From Nereocystis luetkeana (lineage: Eukaryota > Sar > Phaeophyceae > Laminariales > Laminariaceae), in NCBI GenBank assembly GCA_031213475.1, contig JARUPZ010000019.1, positions 1,848,940 to 1,912,939 of the forward strand: a stretch of 64,000 bases of DNA, written 5' to 3'. A program made the translations under genes and the position numbers. A model generated the notes under the pieces. That model was given only the letters and a program-made list of their open reading frames with translations, made no database searches and had not been told where the DNA came from. This document shows positions 33,670 through 61,905 of the stretch, piece after piece. The first letter of the stretch is position 1; each line of letters starts with the position of its first letter.

Positions 33670-35663
33670 GAGTGTGTCCCCACAAAGGGTCGAGTCAGGA
33701 GGAGCGTCAGAAAAAATATATACCAGGTACCTGGTACGGGCCCATCTTAACGGGGAACGCTCTTTGGAAATAAAAATTTAATTTCAATGAATTTTAATTT
33801 GATTTCGAAAAAAACGTGTTTGTGTCCTATCGGGGAACAGCGTACTAGCTGTCAATCGAAAAATAATTCCGGAAGAACGCGCCGCGTCGCACAACGCCCA
33901 GCCGACAAACAGCGACTCGGGTAGACGAGAGCGAAGGTTTGCGCTGCCGCGTGCGCGCCGCCGCCAGCCTCTTTTTCTTTTTGATCGCGCAGGATAGAAA
34001 GCTATCACTCTCAGGGTGTCTTGGGTGGTGGGGGCGGAGGAAGCCCTCAAGCGCCACGTGCGGAACAGCAGCGGCGATGCAGCTATCGAGCGTATCCTCC
34101 GTATTTTTGCTCGTTTGCTCGGTTTTCGCGATTGTTGGCCGATCGAGCAGGCCGAAAAAATGGGATTGCGGCCGCCATGACTACTTTTGAGGCGCCACCG
34201 CCGGGGTACGATGTGCTATGGTGTGTGGGCGTGGGCGCGGCTGTAGCTCCGGTCACCTTTCGTTGAGGTTCCCGTTTTATCGCCTCGATTGTGGTCACCG
34301 AAGCGGCCAAGAATCGCCCCAGACTCCACCGAGGGTGTTGACCCACCATGAACATGCTACGTCAAGACCGAGGAACTCCCAAATTCCAAATTTGAAATTA
34401 AAAAAATCGAAAAGAGTTCCAAAAGACTTTTCATTCAAATTCAATTTTTCTAATTTGCCTGCTTGGTCGTTCACTCTTCGACCAATCAGGTGCAAATTAA
34501 ATTAGAGAAAAAAAAACAAGAAAATCAAATCGAAAAAAATAAAAATCCCCGTTAAGATGGGCCCTAAGTCATACACCGTCCTATCGTGGCGTGCCTCCGA
34601 AAATGATGTAGCCCCTGCAAACGATGTAGCCCCCTTTTCTACTGTTTTTTATCGGGTCTGTGAGTCGACTGTTCGTCCTGGCTACCGGTAATTGTTTTGT
34701 TAGTAACTGGGTGGGGTGGCGAACGCCGGCCAAACTATTTTGACGGGAGACCATCGCGAATAGGGCCTACGGTACTCACAAAAACCTACCGGGTACTGTA
34801 TTTACCGGTTTTCACTGACGATATTTGGCCCTGTTTACTGTGGCCCCCCGTAATACCAGGCTCTCGTTGATTGCCGTAGTGTGTTGGTGCCATTTGGGCT
34901 GCATTGTCTATGCTTGTGTTGTGTATGTACAGTACGCGCGAGGAGAGTTACGAAAGAAAACGCCCAACGAACGGCCGCCTTCGGCAACTGCCACCGGCAC
35001 CGGCACCGGGTCGGCGGCGAGGGGTTGTGATGTGCCGCGACTTGCGGCAGACCTCTCCTGTTGAACTCTCTCTCTCTCTCTCTCCCTCTCTGTCCCTCTC
35101 TCTGAGCGAGTGCTCTCACCGATGAAAAAAAAAAAAAGGCACCACAGACCCCGTACGTACGTGGCAAAGAAGTCTTCCATGAACAAGGAAAACCAAACAG
35201 TCAAATGGTTGGCGCCCTTGCAAATTGCAGTATACATACCCCACAAACAGTAGTACTAACTGTAACTATTACTTGTCTGGCGACGTTTGAGGAATCCGAA
35301 TTCACAGATCTACTGTTGTAGCAAAAATGAATCCTAGATTACGTTTCACTCTGTACCTAAATATAACGAGCGTCTGTACTTGATGTTAGCATGTAAATGT
35401 TCCCTACAGTATGTTTCGGGACAGGGGGGTACGAACTCAATTCCAACTGCTGCTGTGTATAGGTTGTTCGCCAGAAAAAAAAAAAAGTGCCATGCATGAG
35501 ATCGAGTACATGTCTCCTTTCGAGTACACCCCCCCCCCCCCCCCCCCTCCCGCCTCCCCCTTTTCACCCTTGCGAAAGCTATCCCAGCAGTCCTTTGTTC
35601 CGACAGTAACGGTATACCTGGTACTTCGTATACGTACAATCCCACGCCTTGTGCAAATCCCAG
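33670..35663. other. Region upstream of the first recognised oxygenase exon
   Basis: The missing 5' exon(s), start codon and promoter of the JMJD4-like gene probably lie here or further upstream. GC-rich unique sequence at 33850-34300 is the best promoter/5'-UTR candidate. It holds GCCGCCATGACTACTTTTGA at about 34171 and an ATG at 34077 that opens a 38-codon frame with a hydrophobic core (SSVFLLVCSVFAIVG). Neither could be joined by splice phase to 35664. The region also has a CT-rich tract (35065-35105) and a G-run repeat fragment at about 35490-35548. Confidence 0.35.
34733..34857. mobile_element. TA-type MITE, diverged copy with CCGGG-type insertion
   Basis: The ends are degenerate (TATTTTGACGGGAGACCAT and CTGTGGCCCCCCGTAATA). 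The interior reads AACC-TA-CCGGG-TA instead of AACC-TA, so a TA-flanked core has been added at the site that also carries one in the copy at 57828. Confidence 0.78.
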
Positions 35664-53088
<17,425 letters not shown>

Positions 53089-53775
53089 TCAAAGCGCGGC
53101 GCGTATATGCCAGGTATATATCAGGCGACATTGTAAAGCGGTACCGACGGCTCCGGCGTCGCGCCGGGGAGGGAAGGGGCGGGGTCGACGGGGCGCCGGC
53201 GGGAGGCGACGGAGACGGGAGATTTAGACGGAAACGGTGGCAGAGACAAGAGACGGACCCAGAGAAAAGCTGGGCTTCGTATATATATAATATATATACT
53301 GGTATATATTATATTTGTGTAACGGCGGAAACCTTGCCAGAGTGGGGTGAAAGCGCGCGAGCATAGCGCTGTTGTGTGAGAAGCGCTGTCCCTCGAAAAG
53401 TGGGCGGGCGGTGTTGTCCTGAAGCGCTTTACCACACGCGCGCGTGTGTGAGTGTGCCACTTTTGTGCAGACGTTTCGGACGTGTTGGGTGATGCATCTA
53501 TCTGGACGATCTTTTCGCGATTGATGAAACGCGCGCCGCCCTTTTTTTTTCCGCTGCGTCTTGCACGGGACCCTCAGTGTTGTCGTGCAGCACCCTGTCT
53601 TCTCGCGTGTTTTTTTATTTTTAATTCCGATATGTAATTGTATGATATTGCCCCCAATGATAAGCATTCTCGCGCTGTTTCACAGTTTTATGCTTTGTTT
53701 TGACAGAGCGGTTGTGTGGTGGTTGGTTGTGATTGTAGCAAGTGGAGGAGTTATATTTATTATTTTTGGGTGGTG
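53089..53775. other. 3' flank of the oxygenase gene
   Basis: Presumed 3' UTR and intergenic DNA. It starts GC-rich, with a block (GGCGACGGAGACGG, CAGAGACAAGAGACGGA, ACCCAGAGAAA) that echoes the end of the last exon (GGCAGCGACAGAGACAGGGA, CTCAGAGAAACACTGG). This looks like a partial local duplication. A TA-rich stretch lies at 53280-53315. No further exon is seen. Confidence 0.5.
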
Positions 53776-53872
53776 TTGACCCTTTTAGGACCGCAGTCCC
53801 GTTCTGGGGGCAAACGACTTGGAATTTGAGTGGTGTGTCCCCTAGATGGGATTGCGGTTCTAAAGGGGTTAA
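53776..53872. mobile_element. TTAA-type MITE (copy 5)
   Basis: Ends CCCTTTTAGGACCGCAGTCC and GATTGCGGTTCTAAAGGGG. The right TTAA is intact and the left has become TTGA. Confidence 0.88.
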
Positions 53873-54364
53873 GTATTTCTTGTTTCCTTGGACAACCAAT
53901 CGCTTCCTCAAGCGAATAGACTCAGATCGTTCTTCAGTAATATGGTATGCTCTATTTGCAGCAGTGGTCTGCTGTGGGTTGGGTCTCGCGTACCTGGTGT
54001 GAGTTAATTCCAACATTTTTACGAAATCTCAACGCGTTATTTCGGTATCATACGGAAGTTCTTGTTACCGGTTGTTGTGTCGAACAGCAGCAGAGCCGCT
54101 TGAGGTACGTACGATATTTGTATGTATTTACAACGAATGAGATGAGCCACGGTGAGCTCGCGACGAGACGAGACATCTATATGCACTACGGAGGGGCAAG
54201 AGAGGGGGAGGGAGGGGTTGGGCGCATGGCGAAGAAGACGGCTTTACTCACTAATCTGTACAGGGCAGGCCCTAGGGCATGCGGTGCTATTGATGTTGAT
54301 CGAAGCTCGGCCGAGTGGCACCACCGGGAAAAGTCTATTACAATAGAACTCCTCCAACGTGAAA

Positions 54365-54475
54365 CAGGTGTTACGGGAGACCGCAGTAATCAGGACCCAA
54401 GGTGCTTCGTGAAAATACTGAAATATACCTGGTATGGGGTTTTGTTCACATGAAGGGTCCTAATTACTACATATT
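54365..54475. mobile_element. Strongly diverged TA-type MITE with TACCTGGTA insertion
   Basis: GTTACGGGAGACCGCAGTAA and GGGTCCTAATTACTACAT are degenerate family ends. The middle has ATATACCTGGTATGGGG, another TA-CCTGG-TA core. Confidence 0.55.
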
Positions 54476-54519
54476 GTATAGTCCACCATCCTGAACACCC
54501 TTGACTCCCATACGTATTA

Positions 54520-54766
54520 GGCTCATTCTTATCGGAGAGCGTTTTTCAAAAAAAAATTCCAAAGTTTGGAAATAATTGGAGATATGTATCGATACACGGA
54601 GGCGTTTCTGTCACTATTCGTGAAATTCTCCAGAAAGCAAAAATATCAAGTTCGTTAACATTCCAATATTTGGAAAAAAAAAACCAGGAAAGTATGGAAG
54701 ATTGAAAAATTGCGCGAAAAAAATGTCGAAAAATTGGAAAAAAAAGCTCTCCGATAAGAATGACCC
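54520..54766. mobile_element. MITE, family GG(S)TCATTCTTATCGGAGAGC (copy 1)
   Basis: Inverted ends GGCTCATTCTTATCGGAGAG and CTCTCCGATAAGAATGACCC are flanked by TTA on both sides (54517-54519 and 54767-54769). The interior is A-rich with paired TTCCAAAGTTTGGAA-like and AATATTTGGAAAAA segments. Confidence 0.92.
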
Positions 54767-54821
54767 TTAATAGTGTAGTATTATAGCTCTCGCAGCTGAG
54801 CACGATTCCTAAACCCATCAG

Positions 54822-55056
54822 TTAACCCCTTTAGCGCCGCAGTCCCGTTTCGGGGACAAACTATTTACGGGGGACCATAGTTAATAGGACCAAATATTGT
54901 TGGTAAAAATGATTCAATATATAGTTTTTTATGTAAATCATAGGTCCTATTAACTATGGTCCCCCGTGATAACCATATTTGGTCCTACTATGGTCCCCCG
55001 TAATATTTAGAATTTAAGCGGTTTCGTCCCCAAAACGGGACTGCAGTTCTAGTAGC
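54822..55056. mobile_element. TTAA-type MITE (copy 6) disrupted by TA-type MITEs
   Basis: The outer left TTAACCCCTTTAGCGCCGCA and right CCAAAACGGGACTGCAGTTC halves are split by a TA-type MITE at 54862-54971 and an attached right-end fragment at 54972-55005. The nesting order is the opposite of that at 30879-31099. Confidence 0.93.
54862..54971. mobile_element. TA-type MITE (copy 7), nested in a TTAA-type MITE
   Basis: TA-TTTACGGGGGACCATAG and CTATGGTCCCCCGTGA-TA ends with the family interior. A 34-bp family end follows directly at 54972-55005. Confidence 0.93.
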
Positions 55057-55059
55057 GTT

Positions 55060-55725
55060 GTTGTGAGAGCAACGACAACATGCATGCAGAGCAGTGCTAG
55101 CAAAGGCCAGTAGCACAGCGGCGTCGCCAGGTGAGGGAACGCCGCACAAAAGTCTGGGGTGTACACAGTCTGGGGAGGGGTGGGACAGGGAGGATAGGGG
55201 GGGGGCGCGACCGGCGAAGGAAGATAAGAGTCTTCACTCACAAATGTATCCCGGATATAATATTATTATTACTATGCTTGTCATCCGACAATGTGTACGA
55301 AGTATTGTTCTAAAAAAAGACTATCGATAATAGAAAGCGGAGAATACTCCAGAACAGAAGCGCGGCATATATTCGCTTTATGCACCAAAGTACGACCTAT
55401 TATTTGCTTGGATGAAAACGAAGCGAGTTCTTATGTGGGGGGCGAAACAACAAAAAAAAAAATGCCGTCGGTATAGAGGCGCTCCCGAGACTCTTCACCC
55501 GTTTCATATCTTGCTCTTGTCGTGCCCGGAAAAATGACGGCGTTTTTAGTGGGACGCTTTCTTACAAGCAGGAGGGCGGCTACCGGTATTCAATTTGTCC
55601 CGAGGGGAAAACAATCGTAGATTTTGCGCGGAATGAATAGAGGGGGGGGGGGGTTGACCGTCAGACAGACTGGTTCCGGGCTTTGCCGACAGAGATCACA
55701 GATAAATGTGTGAAAATATCCTTTT
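55060..55725. other. No supported gene
   Basis: Short frames only. A short G run lies near 55640. Confidence 0.45.
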
Positions 55726-55739
55726 TTTAGGACCCTTTT

Positions 55740-55830
55740 AGTTAGGGCTGCGGTCCCGTTTTGGCAAAAAAAAACACTCAAATTCCAAGTAGGTTTGAGG
55801 CCAAAACGGGGCTGCAGCACACCAAGAAGA
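55740..55830. mobile_element. TTAA-type MITE relic (copy 7)
   Basis: GGGCTGCGGTCCCGTTTTGG and GGCCAAAACGGGGCTGCAG inverted arms remain. The outer bases have decayed. Confidence 0.75.
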
Positions 55831-56310
55831 GTAGAAAGAAGAACACAGCAGTGTACCGCAATCGCTCCCGTCGAAAGAGGGCAAGGTCAGCTTATAATGT
55901 TTTGCCTTGTTTGTGCTGTGAAGCCTCTATTGGCAGTATATACGGAGGGGGGGGGAAGCCCTTTGAAGCGAACGGTACTCTACACCACGATGATATCAGG
56001 CAGGGTCCTGGGAGGTATCACGATGAATCATAGCTTCTTCGTATTAAAGCTTTCAAGCAACGGAACTCCACCTCCTCGGCAGCAGTGCCTACAACACGAG
56101 TCCGAGCAGCGTCCTTCACACCTACCTCTTGTACGAATGGTTCATCTCTCCCGAAAAGCGGCAGTCTACGCATGCATGCATGCATGCATGTCTCTGAAGT
56201 CCCCTGGGATCACACCGCCTACATACAAGACAGACCTATTATCTAGTATACCTATTATCTATTATACCTGTGCCCTGAAATATCTACCAGGTATACGATC
56301 ATGAAGGAGG
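55831..56310. other. No supported gene
   Basis: An open frame of 169 codons (55795-56304, +) starts inside a MITE relic, crosses GCATGCATGCATGCATG and has no domain, so it is not called. Confidence 0.45.
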
Positions 56311-56315
56311 AATAT

Positions 56316-56656
56316 GGCCCATTCTTGTCAGAGAGCTTTTGTTCTAGAATTTCCCAAGTAGTTTGGAAATATTTGGACTTCTTACAAGGCACATTGTTAT
56401 CGAAAAGATTTTTCTCCACATTTTCCAAAGTTCGGAAACAATAATAGGAGATATATATGTGAGATACGGAGGCGTTCTGCCACTGTTTGTGCACTTACTT
56501 ACTTCTCCAGAAGCAAAAAAACAGGAAAGTTAAATTTCACATATATATATAGATGTCTGGAAAAAAAATCAGGAAAGTTTGGAAGATTAAAAAATTGCGC
56601 GAAAAAAACATACCTGGTAGAAATTATGGGACGAAAGCTCTCCGATAAGAATGACC
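56316..56656. mobile_element. MITE, family TCATTCTTATCGGAGAGC (copy 2)
   Basis: The left end GGCCCATTCTTGTCAGAGAG and right end GCTCTCCGATAAGAATGACC enclose an A-rich interior like that of copy 1, longer by about 95 bp. A TACCTGGTA core sits at about 56608. A third, partial copy of the interior follows at about 56660-56845 (ATACGGAGGCGTTCTGTCC, GTGAAATTCTTCAGAAGCA). Confidence 0.83.
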
Positions 56657-57004
56657 CTAAGTATCAAGATACGGAGGCGTTCTGTCCCAATTAGTGAAAT
56701 TCTTCAGAAGCAACAAAAAAACAGTAACAACACATATATTTCACATTATTAGTTGGATTAAAAAAAAACAGGAAAATCTGGAGGACGAACAAATTGCGCA
56801 AAAAAAATATGCAAAGGACGGAAGAAATAGCTCTCCGAGATGTGAAAACATGCACACCTTTCTCCGACAGATAGATCATGATCTGCAGGCACAGGTACAG
56901 GTAGATTGAGACGCGTGCTACGATATAGAGATACGAAGCAGCTTTTGACCATATTTTTTTTCTGATTGACTGTGACTGACTGACTGACTGCCTGACCGTG
57001 CTCC

Positions 57005-57101
57005 TTAACCCTTTTAGAACCGCGGTCCCGTTTTGGGGACAAACCACTCAAATTTTAAGTAGTTTGCCCCCAAAACGGGACTGCGGTTCCAAACGGGTTA
57101 A
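57005..57101. mobile_element. TTAA-type MITE (copy 8)
   Basis: Intact: TTAA-CCCTTTTAGAACCGCGGT and CTGCGGTTCCAAACGGG-TTAA with paired TTTTGGGGACAAACC core. Confidence 0.95.
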
Positions 57102-57128
57102 CCCAATGTCGTTGGAAACACCCAGCAG

Positions 57129-57221
57129 CTTAGGGACCGCAGTCCTGTTTTTTGGAGACAAACCAGTCAAGTTCCAACTGCGTTGTCCCCGAAAACGGGG
57201 CTGCGGTCCTAAAAGGGTTAA
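57129..57221. mobile_element. TTAA-type MITE (copy 9)
   Basis: The right end CTGCGGTCCTAAAAGGG-TTAA is intact. The left end is shortened to CTTAGGGACCGCAGTCC. Confidence 0.88.
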
Positions 57222-57404
57222 TATTGTTTCTCACGATGTGCCCCATATATACCCCAAGTATAGATGTAATGGGTTGTGTGTTTTTTCGTCGGGGCTGCAC
57301 TTTCGAAACTCTTCTCTGATTTCAATGTTGGGGTGGGGTGTTGGGCTCGGAGTTTCATTTTTTTTGGGGCGCACCCCTGCTGTCGTACCGTGCGTTCGTC
57401 GTCA

Positions 57405-57501
57405 TTAACCCCTTTAGAACCGCAGTCCCGTTTTGGGGACAGGCCAGTCAAATTTCAAGTATTTTGTCCCCAAAACGGGACTGCGGTCCTAAGGGAGTTA
57501 A
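57405..57501. mobile_element. TTAA-type MITE (copy 10)
   Basis: Intact: TTAA-CCCCTTTAGAACCGCAGT and CTGCGGTCCTAAGGGAG-TTAA. Three copies of this family lie within 500 bp. Confidence 0.95.
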
Positions 57502-57504
57502 GGC

Positions 57505-57825
57505 CCTAACCTGCCGTATTAATAGTACAGCTCAAACCCAGGGAACATGTGCCTCTGCCATGGTGCTGCTTCGAATGGTACGATGGTGCGGTGTCGTGTA
57601 TATCTTGTAAGGCTAAATTTGCATGGTGGTATGGTGTGTTTCAGTACATAAGGTCTGTAAGGGTCGAATACGTCGTACGCATATCATATGTAACGACCTA
57701 ATATATCGACCACTGGAAAAGTGTTCGAAAATCTAAGCCATGCGGACAGACAGACAGACAGACAGATTTTCATTTACCGCAGCTGAGACTCAGTTTTGCA
57801 AACTGAGAATTGGGATCGTATTTGT
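57505..57825. other. Spacer with a fragment of the AGATC-rich repeat
   Basis: CCTAACCTGCCGTATTAATA, then AGCTCAAACCCAGGGAACAT and GTGCCTCTGCCATGG, match part of 36380-36455 and carry a TATTAATA motif where the other copies have none. A CAGA array lies at about 57745-57765. Confidence 0.6.
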
Positions 57826-57827
57826 AC

Positions 57828-57953
57828 TATTACGGGGGACCATAGTTAATAGGACCAGTGGTATACATAAAACCTACCAGGTACTGGTATGTGTTTAACC
57901 ATTTCTACTATTAATAACAATGTTTGGTCCTATTAACTGTGGTCCCCGTAATA
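57828..57953. mobile_element. TA-type MITE (copy 8) with two TA-core insertions
   Basis: The ends are TA-TTACGGGGGACCATAG and CTGTGGTCCCCGTAA-TA. Compared with other copies, AACC-TA is expanded by CCAGG-TA-CTGG-TA, and TTCTAC-TA is expanded by TTAA-TA before ACAAT. Confidence 0.93.
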
Positions 57954-58084
57954 GTGCGTATCTCAGACGGAGAACCAGGGGTTTTGTCCTGGGCGTGGAT
58001 CTGCATACAGGTGACGACTACAGCGTCAGCGTCATCGGCCACACTATTGATAGCAGCCTGCAAGAAGAGCCGTCGGGGTGTATG

Positions 58085-58479
58085 CAACAGGGCGTGTATA
58101 GGGGGGGGGGGGGGGATTGTCCGAACTGCGGTGTGAGAGGAGCCGCCTGCGCCACACGCACCCAGCAAGACGGTGGATGTATGATGCCCCTACCTCTACT
58201 GCCCGCACGACCCTTTCCAACCGCCAGACTGAGGGATCAGGACCGCCAGGTGGGGGGGGTGTACTCGATAGGATATATGTCCTGCGACCACGGACTGCAT
58301 TGTATTGTGAGTTAATGTGAGAACAACAAAAAACAGCAAAAAATGTACTCGATCTCATGCATGGCCGTAGTCGTATGGCCATAGACCCTCGCATCCCTAC
58401 AATGCCGGGACGGAGCACGTCGGGTTTTCATCGACCAGGCAGACATTGCTTGCACCAAGCGTGAAGCGCCGTGAGGTGT

Positions 58480-58512
<33 letters not shown>
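58085..58512 (+). repeat. G-run repeat family copy with an insertion, bounded by long G runs
   Basis: G runs lie at about 58101-58113, 58252 and 58483-58512 (about 30 G). GTGTACTCGATAGGAT is separated from ATGTACTCGATCTCATGC by about 60 bp of unrelated sequence. That sequence includes a 36-bp segment also present at 17920-17955. The tail has ACAATGCCGGGACGGAGCAC and CCAGGCAGACATTGCTTGCA. Confidence 0.88.
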
Positions 58513-58514
<2 letters not shown>

Positions 58515-59125
58515 GATATTTCTATTTCTACAGGATGCATGGTGTCCCAAGTTTAAAATGGTTGAAGGCAAGGGATCGCACGGCACCGGCGCAACGTGAT
58601 CCCACACCCACACTTCTGGGCTCTGGCTCTGGCGCTGTCTGTGCTCGTAGACGGTTTGCACCACTGTTTTGATACCAAGGTTGCCGTTGTTTTAAATAGT
58701 CGCTAAATATATTATACCAGGTATATATATATATATATATATCCGTTGAAACAGGGGGGTCCCAAAAGGGCTATATACCCGTGACAGGGTGCTCGGCAGG
58801 TTTGTGCTCTCTGCGAACGCGTCACGTGGGCGGACAGGGCAGGCAACAACAGCATCCAATGCTGCGCACGAGACAAAAAGGATTGACAGGTACATAATGA
58901 CGTTTTCTTCGACGCCGCCATGTACGCACGAAAAACGCTCTCATCTTGTGGCTCGCTTGTCCTCCCACCACCCGCCCCCCCCCCAAAATAAGTTTTTATT
59001 AAAAAAAAAAAAAACTGTACGTACGGCGCCTCGATAACAGAAGGTCGTTTCATTCCTGCCATCATGCCACCCTTAACCAATAACTGAAAAAAAAAAAAAA
59101 AACAGCAAAAAGCGCGGGATGGATA
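58513..59125. other. No supported gene
   Basis: A TA microsatellite lies at 58715-58742 and poly-A/T runs near 59000 and 59085. It lies downstream of the minus-strand gene and may include its 3' UTR. Confidence 0.45.
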
Positions 59126-59777
59126 TCATCGCCCCCTGGCTCGCCAGTCCAAGGGGTCCATCGGCACGTAATCCCCGGCAAACGCCTCCTCCACCGCCTT
59201 CTTCTTCTTGCGCTTGCGTCCCCGAAGCATGGCAGATATTTCCACCGCCGCCGCATCCGCCGGAGCCGACGCCACGGCCACCTCGCGCATCGCCGACCCC
59301 GTTTTCGCTACCGACATCTCGACGTCCTCCTTAAGGCCGCTCTCCGAGGGTCGCCGTAGTTTGTCCCGCCCTTTTCCTGCTCTTCCTCCCGCCGCCTCTC
59401 CTCCTCTTTTTCTTCCTCCTGCCTCTTCTCCCCCGACCTCCCCTCCTCCTCCTCCTCCTCCTCCTCCTCCTCCTCCTCCTCCTCCTCCTCCTCCTCCTCC
59501 TCCTCCTCCTCCTCCTCCTCCTCCGCTTCTTCCTCCTTCTCCTCCAGATTGCGCCCCCTCATGTTGCTCCTGCTGGTCCGCAGCACCAGTTCCACCCGAG
59601 CGATCACTCCCCCGGCTCTCTCGGCTGCCGCTCCCGTATCTTTCAGCCGAGGAACTCGCTCCTCCGCCTGCTCCTCCTCCTCCCTCTCCGCCACCCGCGG
59701 GGGAAGAGGGGCGCCTGCGCTTGCGCCCGATGCTCTCCGACTTGTTCATGAGCGTCGCCAGGCGCCCCATCATTGTC
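59126..59777 (-). CDS. Terminal exon of an unknown minus-strand gene
   Basis: On the minus strand the acceptor CCACATCGTCGCAG at 59778 opens a frame encoding TMMGRLATLMNKSESIGRKR, RRPSSPAG and a long Gly-rich/simple-sequence part. It then reads RDKLRRPSESGLKEDVEMSV, AKTGSAMREVAVASAPADAA, AVEISAMLRGRKRKKKKAVE and EAFAGDYVPMDPLDWRARGR, stop. The basic cluster could be a nuclear localisation signal. The C-terminal 70 residues look conserved-protein-like, but I do not recognise the family. A GGA array (59440-59525) gives poly-Gly in this frame and poly-Glu in another, so a frame change within the array cannot be excluded. If the acceptor is not used, an ATG at 59773 could start a 215-residue protein. 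Confidence 0.58.
59440..59525 (-). repeat. GGA (CTC) trinucleotide microsatellite within the exon
   Basis: About 28 uninterrupted triplets. Length changes of whole triplets would keep frame. Confidence 0.95.
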
Positions 59778-59879
59778 CTGCGACGATGTGGGACGCAAAT
59801 ACAACGGTAAAACACGCACGAGTCATGATTTTCGGGAGGCGGGATCTAATGCCGTCACAATAAAATACACAACAAAGTA

Positions 59880-60275
59880 CCATATCACACGGGTGATCAG
59901 ATAAATACCTGGTGCTACCGTAACACCGTAACACACGGGTGATGAGATAACACACCCCCCACCACCCGGGTGATAAGACAACACCCCCCCCCCCCATCGC
60001 GCGGGTGGTAGTATAACACATATTATATCCTATCACACCGGTGATAAGACAACATATCGTATCATACGGGTGATGAGACAACGCACCCACATCACACGGG
60101 TGCTAGGACTACACACCCTCATCACACGGTGGATGAGATAACACCTCCCCATCACACGGGTGATAAGACAACAACCCCCCCCCCCCCTATCACACGGGTG
60201 GTAAGGCAACAAACACACTACCGTATTACACGGGTGATAAGATGACACACCCCTGTCACACGGGGTGATACGTTT
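59880..60275. repeat. Minisatellite with palindromic unit ATCACACGGGTGAT
   Basis: About 12 degenerate units of 28-40 bp, each with (A/C)TCACACGGGTGATRAGA followed by CAACAC and a C run. The core ATCACNNGGGTGAT is self-complementary, so every unit can form a small hairpin. It lies in the intron of the minus-strand gene. Confidence 0.88.
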
Positions 60276-60517
60276 CAGAGACGATTTTCTCCAAGCCCTG
60301 CCCGAAGGGCCCAATAGGGCGCACACGGCGAAGATGGTGGCTTTGGGGAGAGAGACATATCGTCGAGACATATTTTGCCGTAGTATGTGCGCTCCCCCCC
60401 CTCCCGATGTCGAGAGAGAGAGAAAAAAAACGCCTTTGAAATCCATCCGTAAGGGTGTCTGTTATTTCGTCGCCCCTTGTGATACGGCAGAGCGCACGCA
60501 AAAGAGCGCGCGCGCGG

Positions 60518-61905
60518 GGGGGGGGGGGGGGGGGCGTACTCATTTGTTGCTTGCCTTAGTCATTTGACCATTGACCACGTATCCCTTTCGACACGGAGCA
60601 CCGTTCCTACTCCTAGTAGAGACACCTCCAACAATTGGGCGCTCATTACGTTGTTTCCATATATTACATAAAAACTTTTTGCTAATCTTATCCCCTTCCT
60701 GTTTGGCCGCCTGTGGCCACCATCTATCTCCTAGGATAGCGACCGTTTTCTCGTTGCCATCTAGTGTACCACACCAAACTCCTCCATGTCGCGGGGGGGG
60801 AGGGGGGGTTACTCGAAGGGAAAGATGTACTCGATATCCTTGCATGGCCGTATAGTCGTTTGACCATAGACCCTCGCGTCTCTACAATGCCGGGACGGAG
60901 CATGTCGGGTTTACACCGACCAGGCAGACATTGCTTGCACCAAGCGCGGAGCGCCGTGGGGGGAAGGGGGGGGGGGGGGGGGGGGGGGGGCGTACCCATT
61001 TGTTGCTTGCCTTAGTCATTTGACCATTGACCACGTATCCCTTTCGACACGGAGCACCGTTCCTACTCCTAGTAGAGACACCTCCAACAATTGGGCGCTC
61101 ATTACGTTGTTTCCATATATTACATAAAAACTTTTTGCTAATCTTTTCCCCTTCCTGTTTGGCCGCCTGTGGCCACCATCTATCTCCTAGGATAGCGACC
61201 GTTTTCTCGTTGCTATCTAGTGTACCACACCAAACTCCTCCATGTCGCGGGGGGGGAGGGGGGGTTCACTCGAAGGGAAATATGTACTCGATATCCTTGC
61301 ATGGCCGTATAGTCGTTTGACCATAGACCCCCGCGTCTCTACAATGCCGGGACGGAGCATGTCGGGTTTACACCGACCAGGCAGACATTGCTTGCACCAA
61401 GCGCGGAGCGCCGTGGGGGGAAGGGGGGGGGGGAGGGGGGGGGGGGGCGTACCCATTTGTTGCTTGCCTTAGTCATTTGACCATTGACCACGTATCCCTT
61501 TCGACACGGAGCACCGTTCCTACTCCTAGTAGAGACACCTCCAACAATTGGGCGCTCATTACGTTGTTTCCATATATTACATAGAAACTTTTTGCTAATC
61601 TTATCCCCTTCCTGTTTGGCCGCCTGTGGCCACCATCTATCTCCTAGGATAGCGATCGTTTTCTCGCTGCTATCTAGTGTACCAAACCAAACTCCTTCAT
61701 GTCGCGGAGGGGGGGGGGGGGGGGGGGAGGTACTCGAAGGGAAATATGTACTCGATCTCCTTGCATGGCCGTATAGTCGTTCGACCACAGACCCTCGCGT
61801 CCCTACAACGCCGGGACGGAGCATGTCGGCTTTTCACCAACCAGGCAGACATTGCTTGCACCAAGCGCGGAGCGCCGTGGGGGGGGGGGGGGGGGGGGGG
61901 GGTAT
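60518..61905 (+). repeat. Tandem triplication of a 457-bp unit containing a G-run repeat
   Basis: Units start at about 60535, 60991 and 61448 (CGTACYCATTTGTTGCTTGC). Each has CCACGTATCCCTTTCGACAC, AGTAGAGACACCTCCAACAA, GTTTGGCCGCCTGTGGCCAC, CTCCATGTCGCGGG, a short G run and TACTCGAAGGGAAAKATGTA. Each ends with the G-run family body and a long G run. Units differ by only a few substitutions. A reversed relative lies at 49982-50170. Confidence 0.96.

Noticed and set aside
34077-34193. 38-codon frame with a signal-peptide-like core
   Set aside because: It is only suggestive. It has no downstream exon with a compatible splice site and no homology, so it is mentioned only in the upstream-region entry.
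57954-58120. Possible exon (frame with GFVLGVDLHTGDDYSVSVIG)
   Set aside because: The peptide looks plausible, but the frame begins inside a MITE, runs into a poly-G tract and has no convincing donor or acceptor pair.
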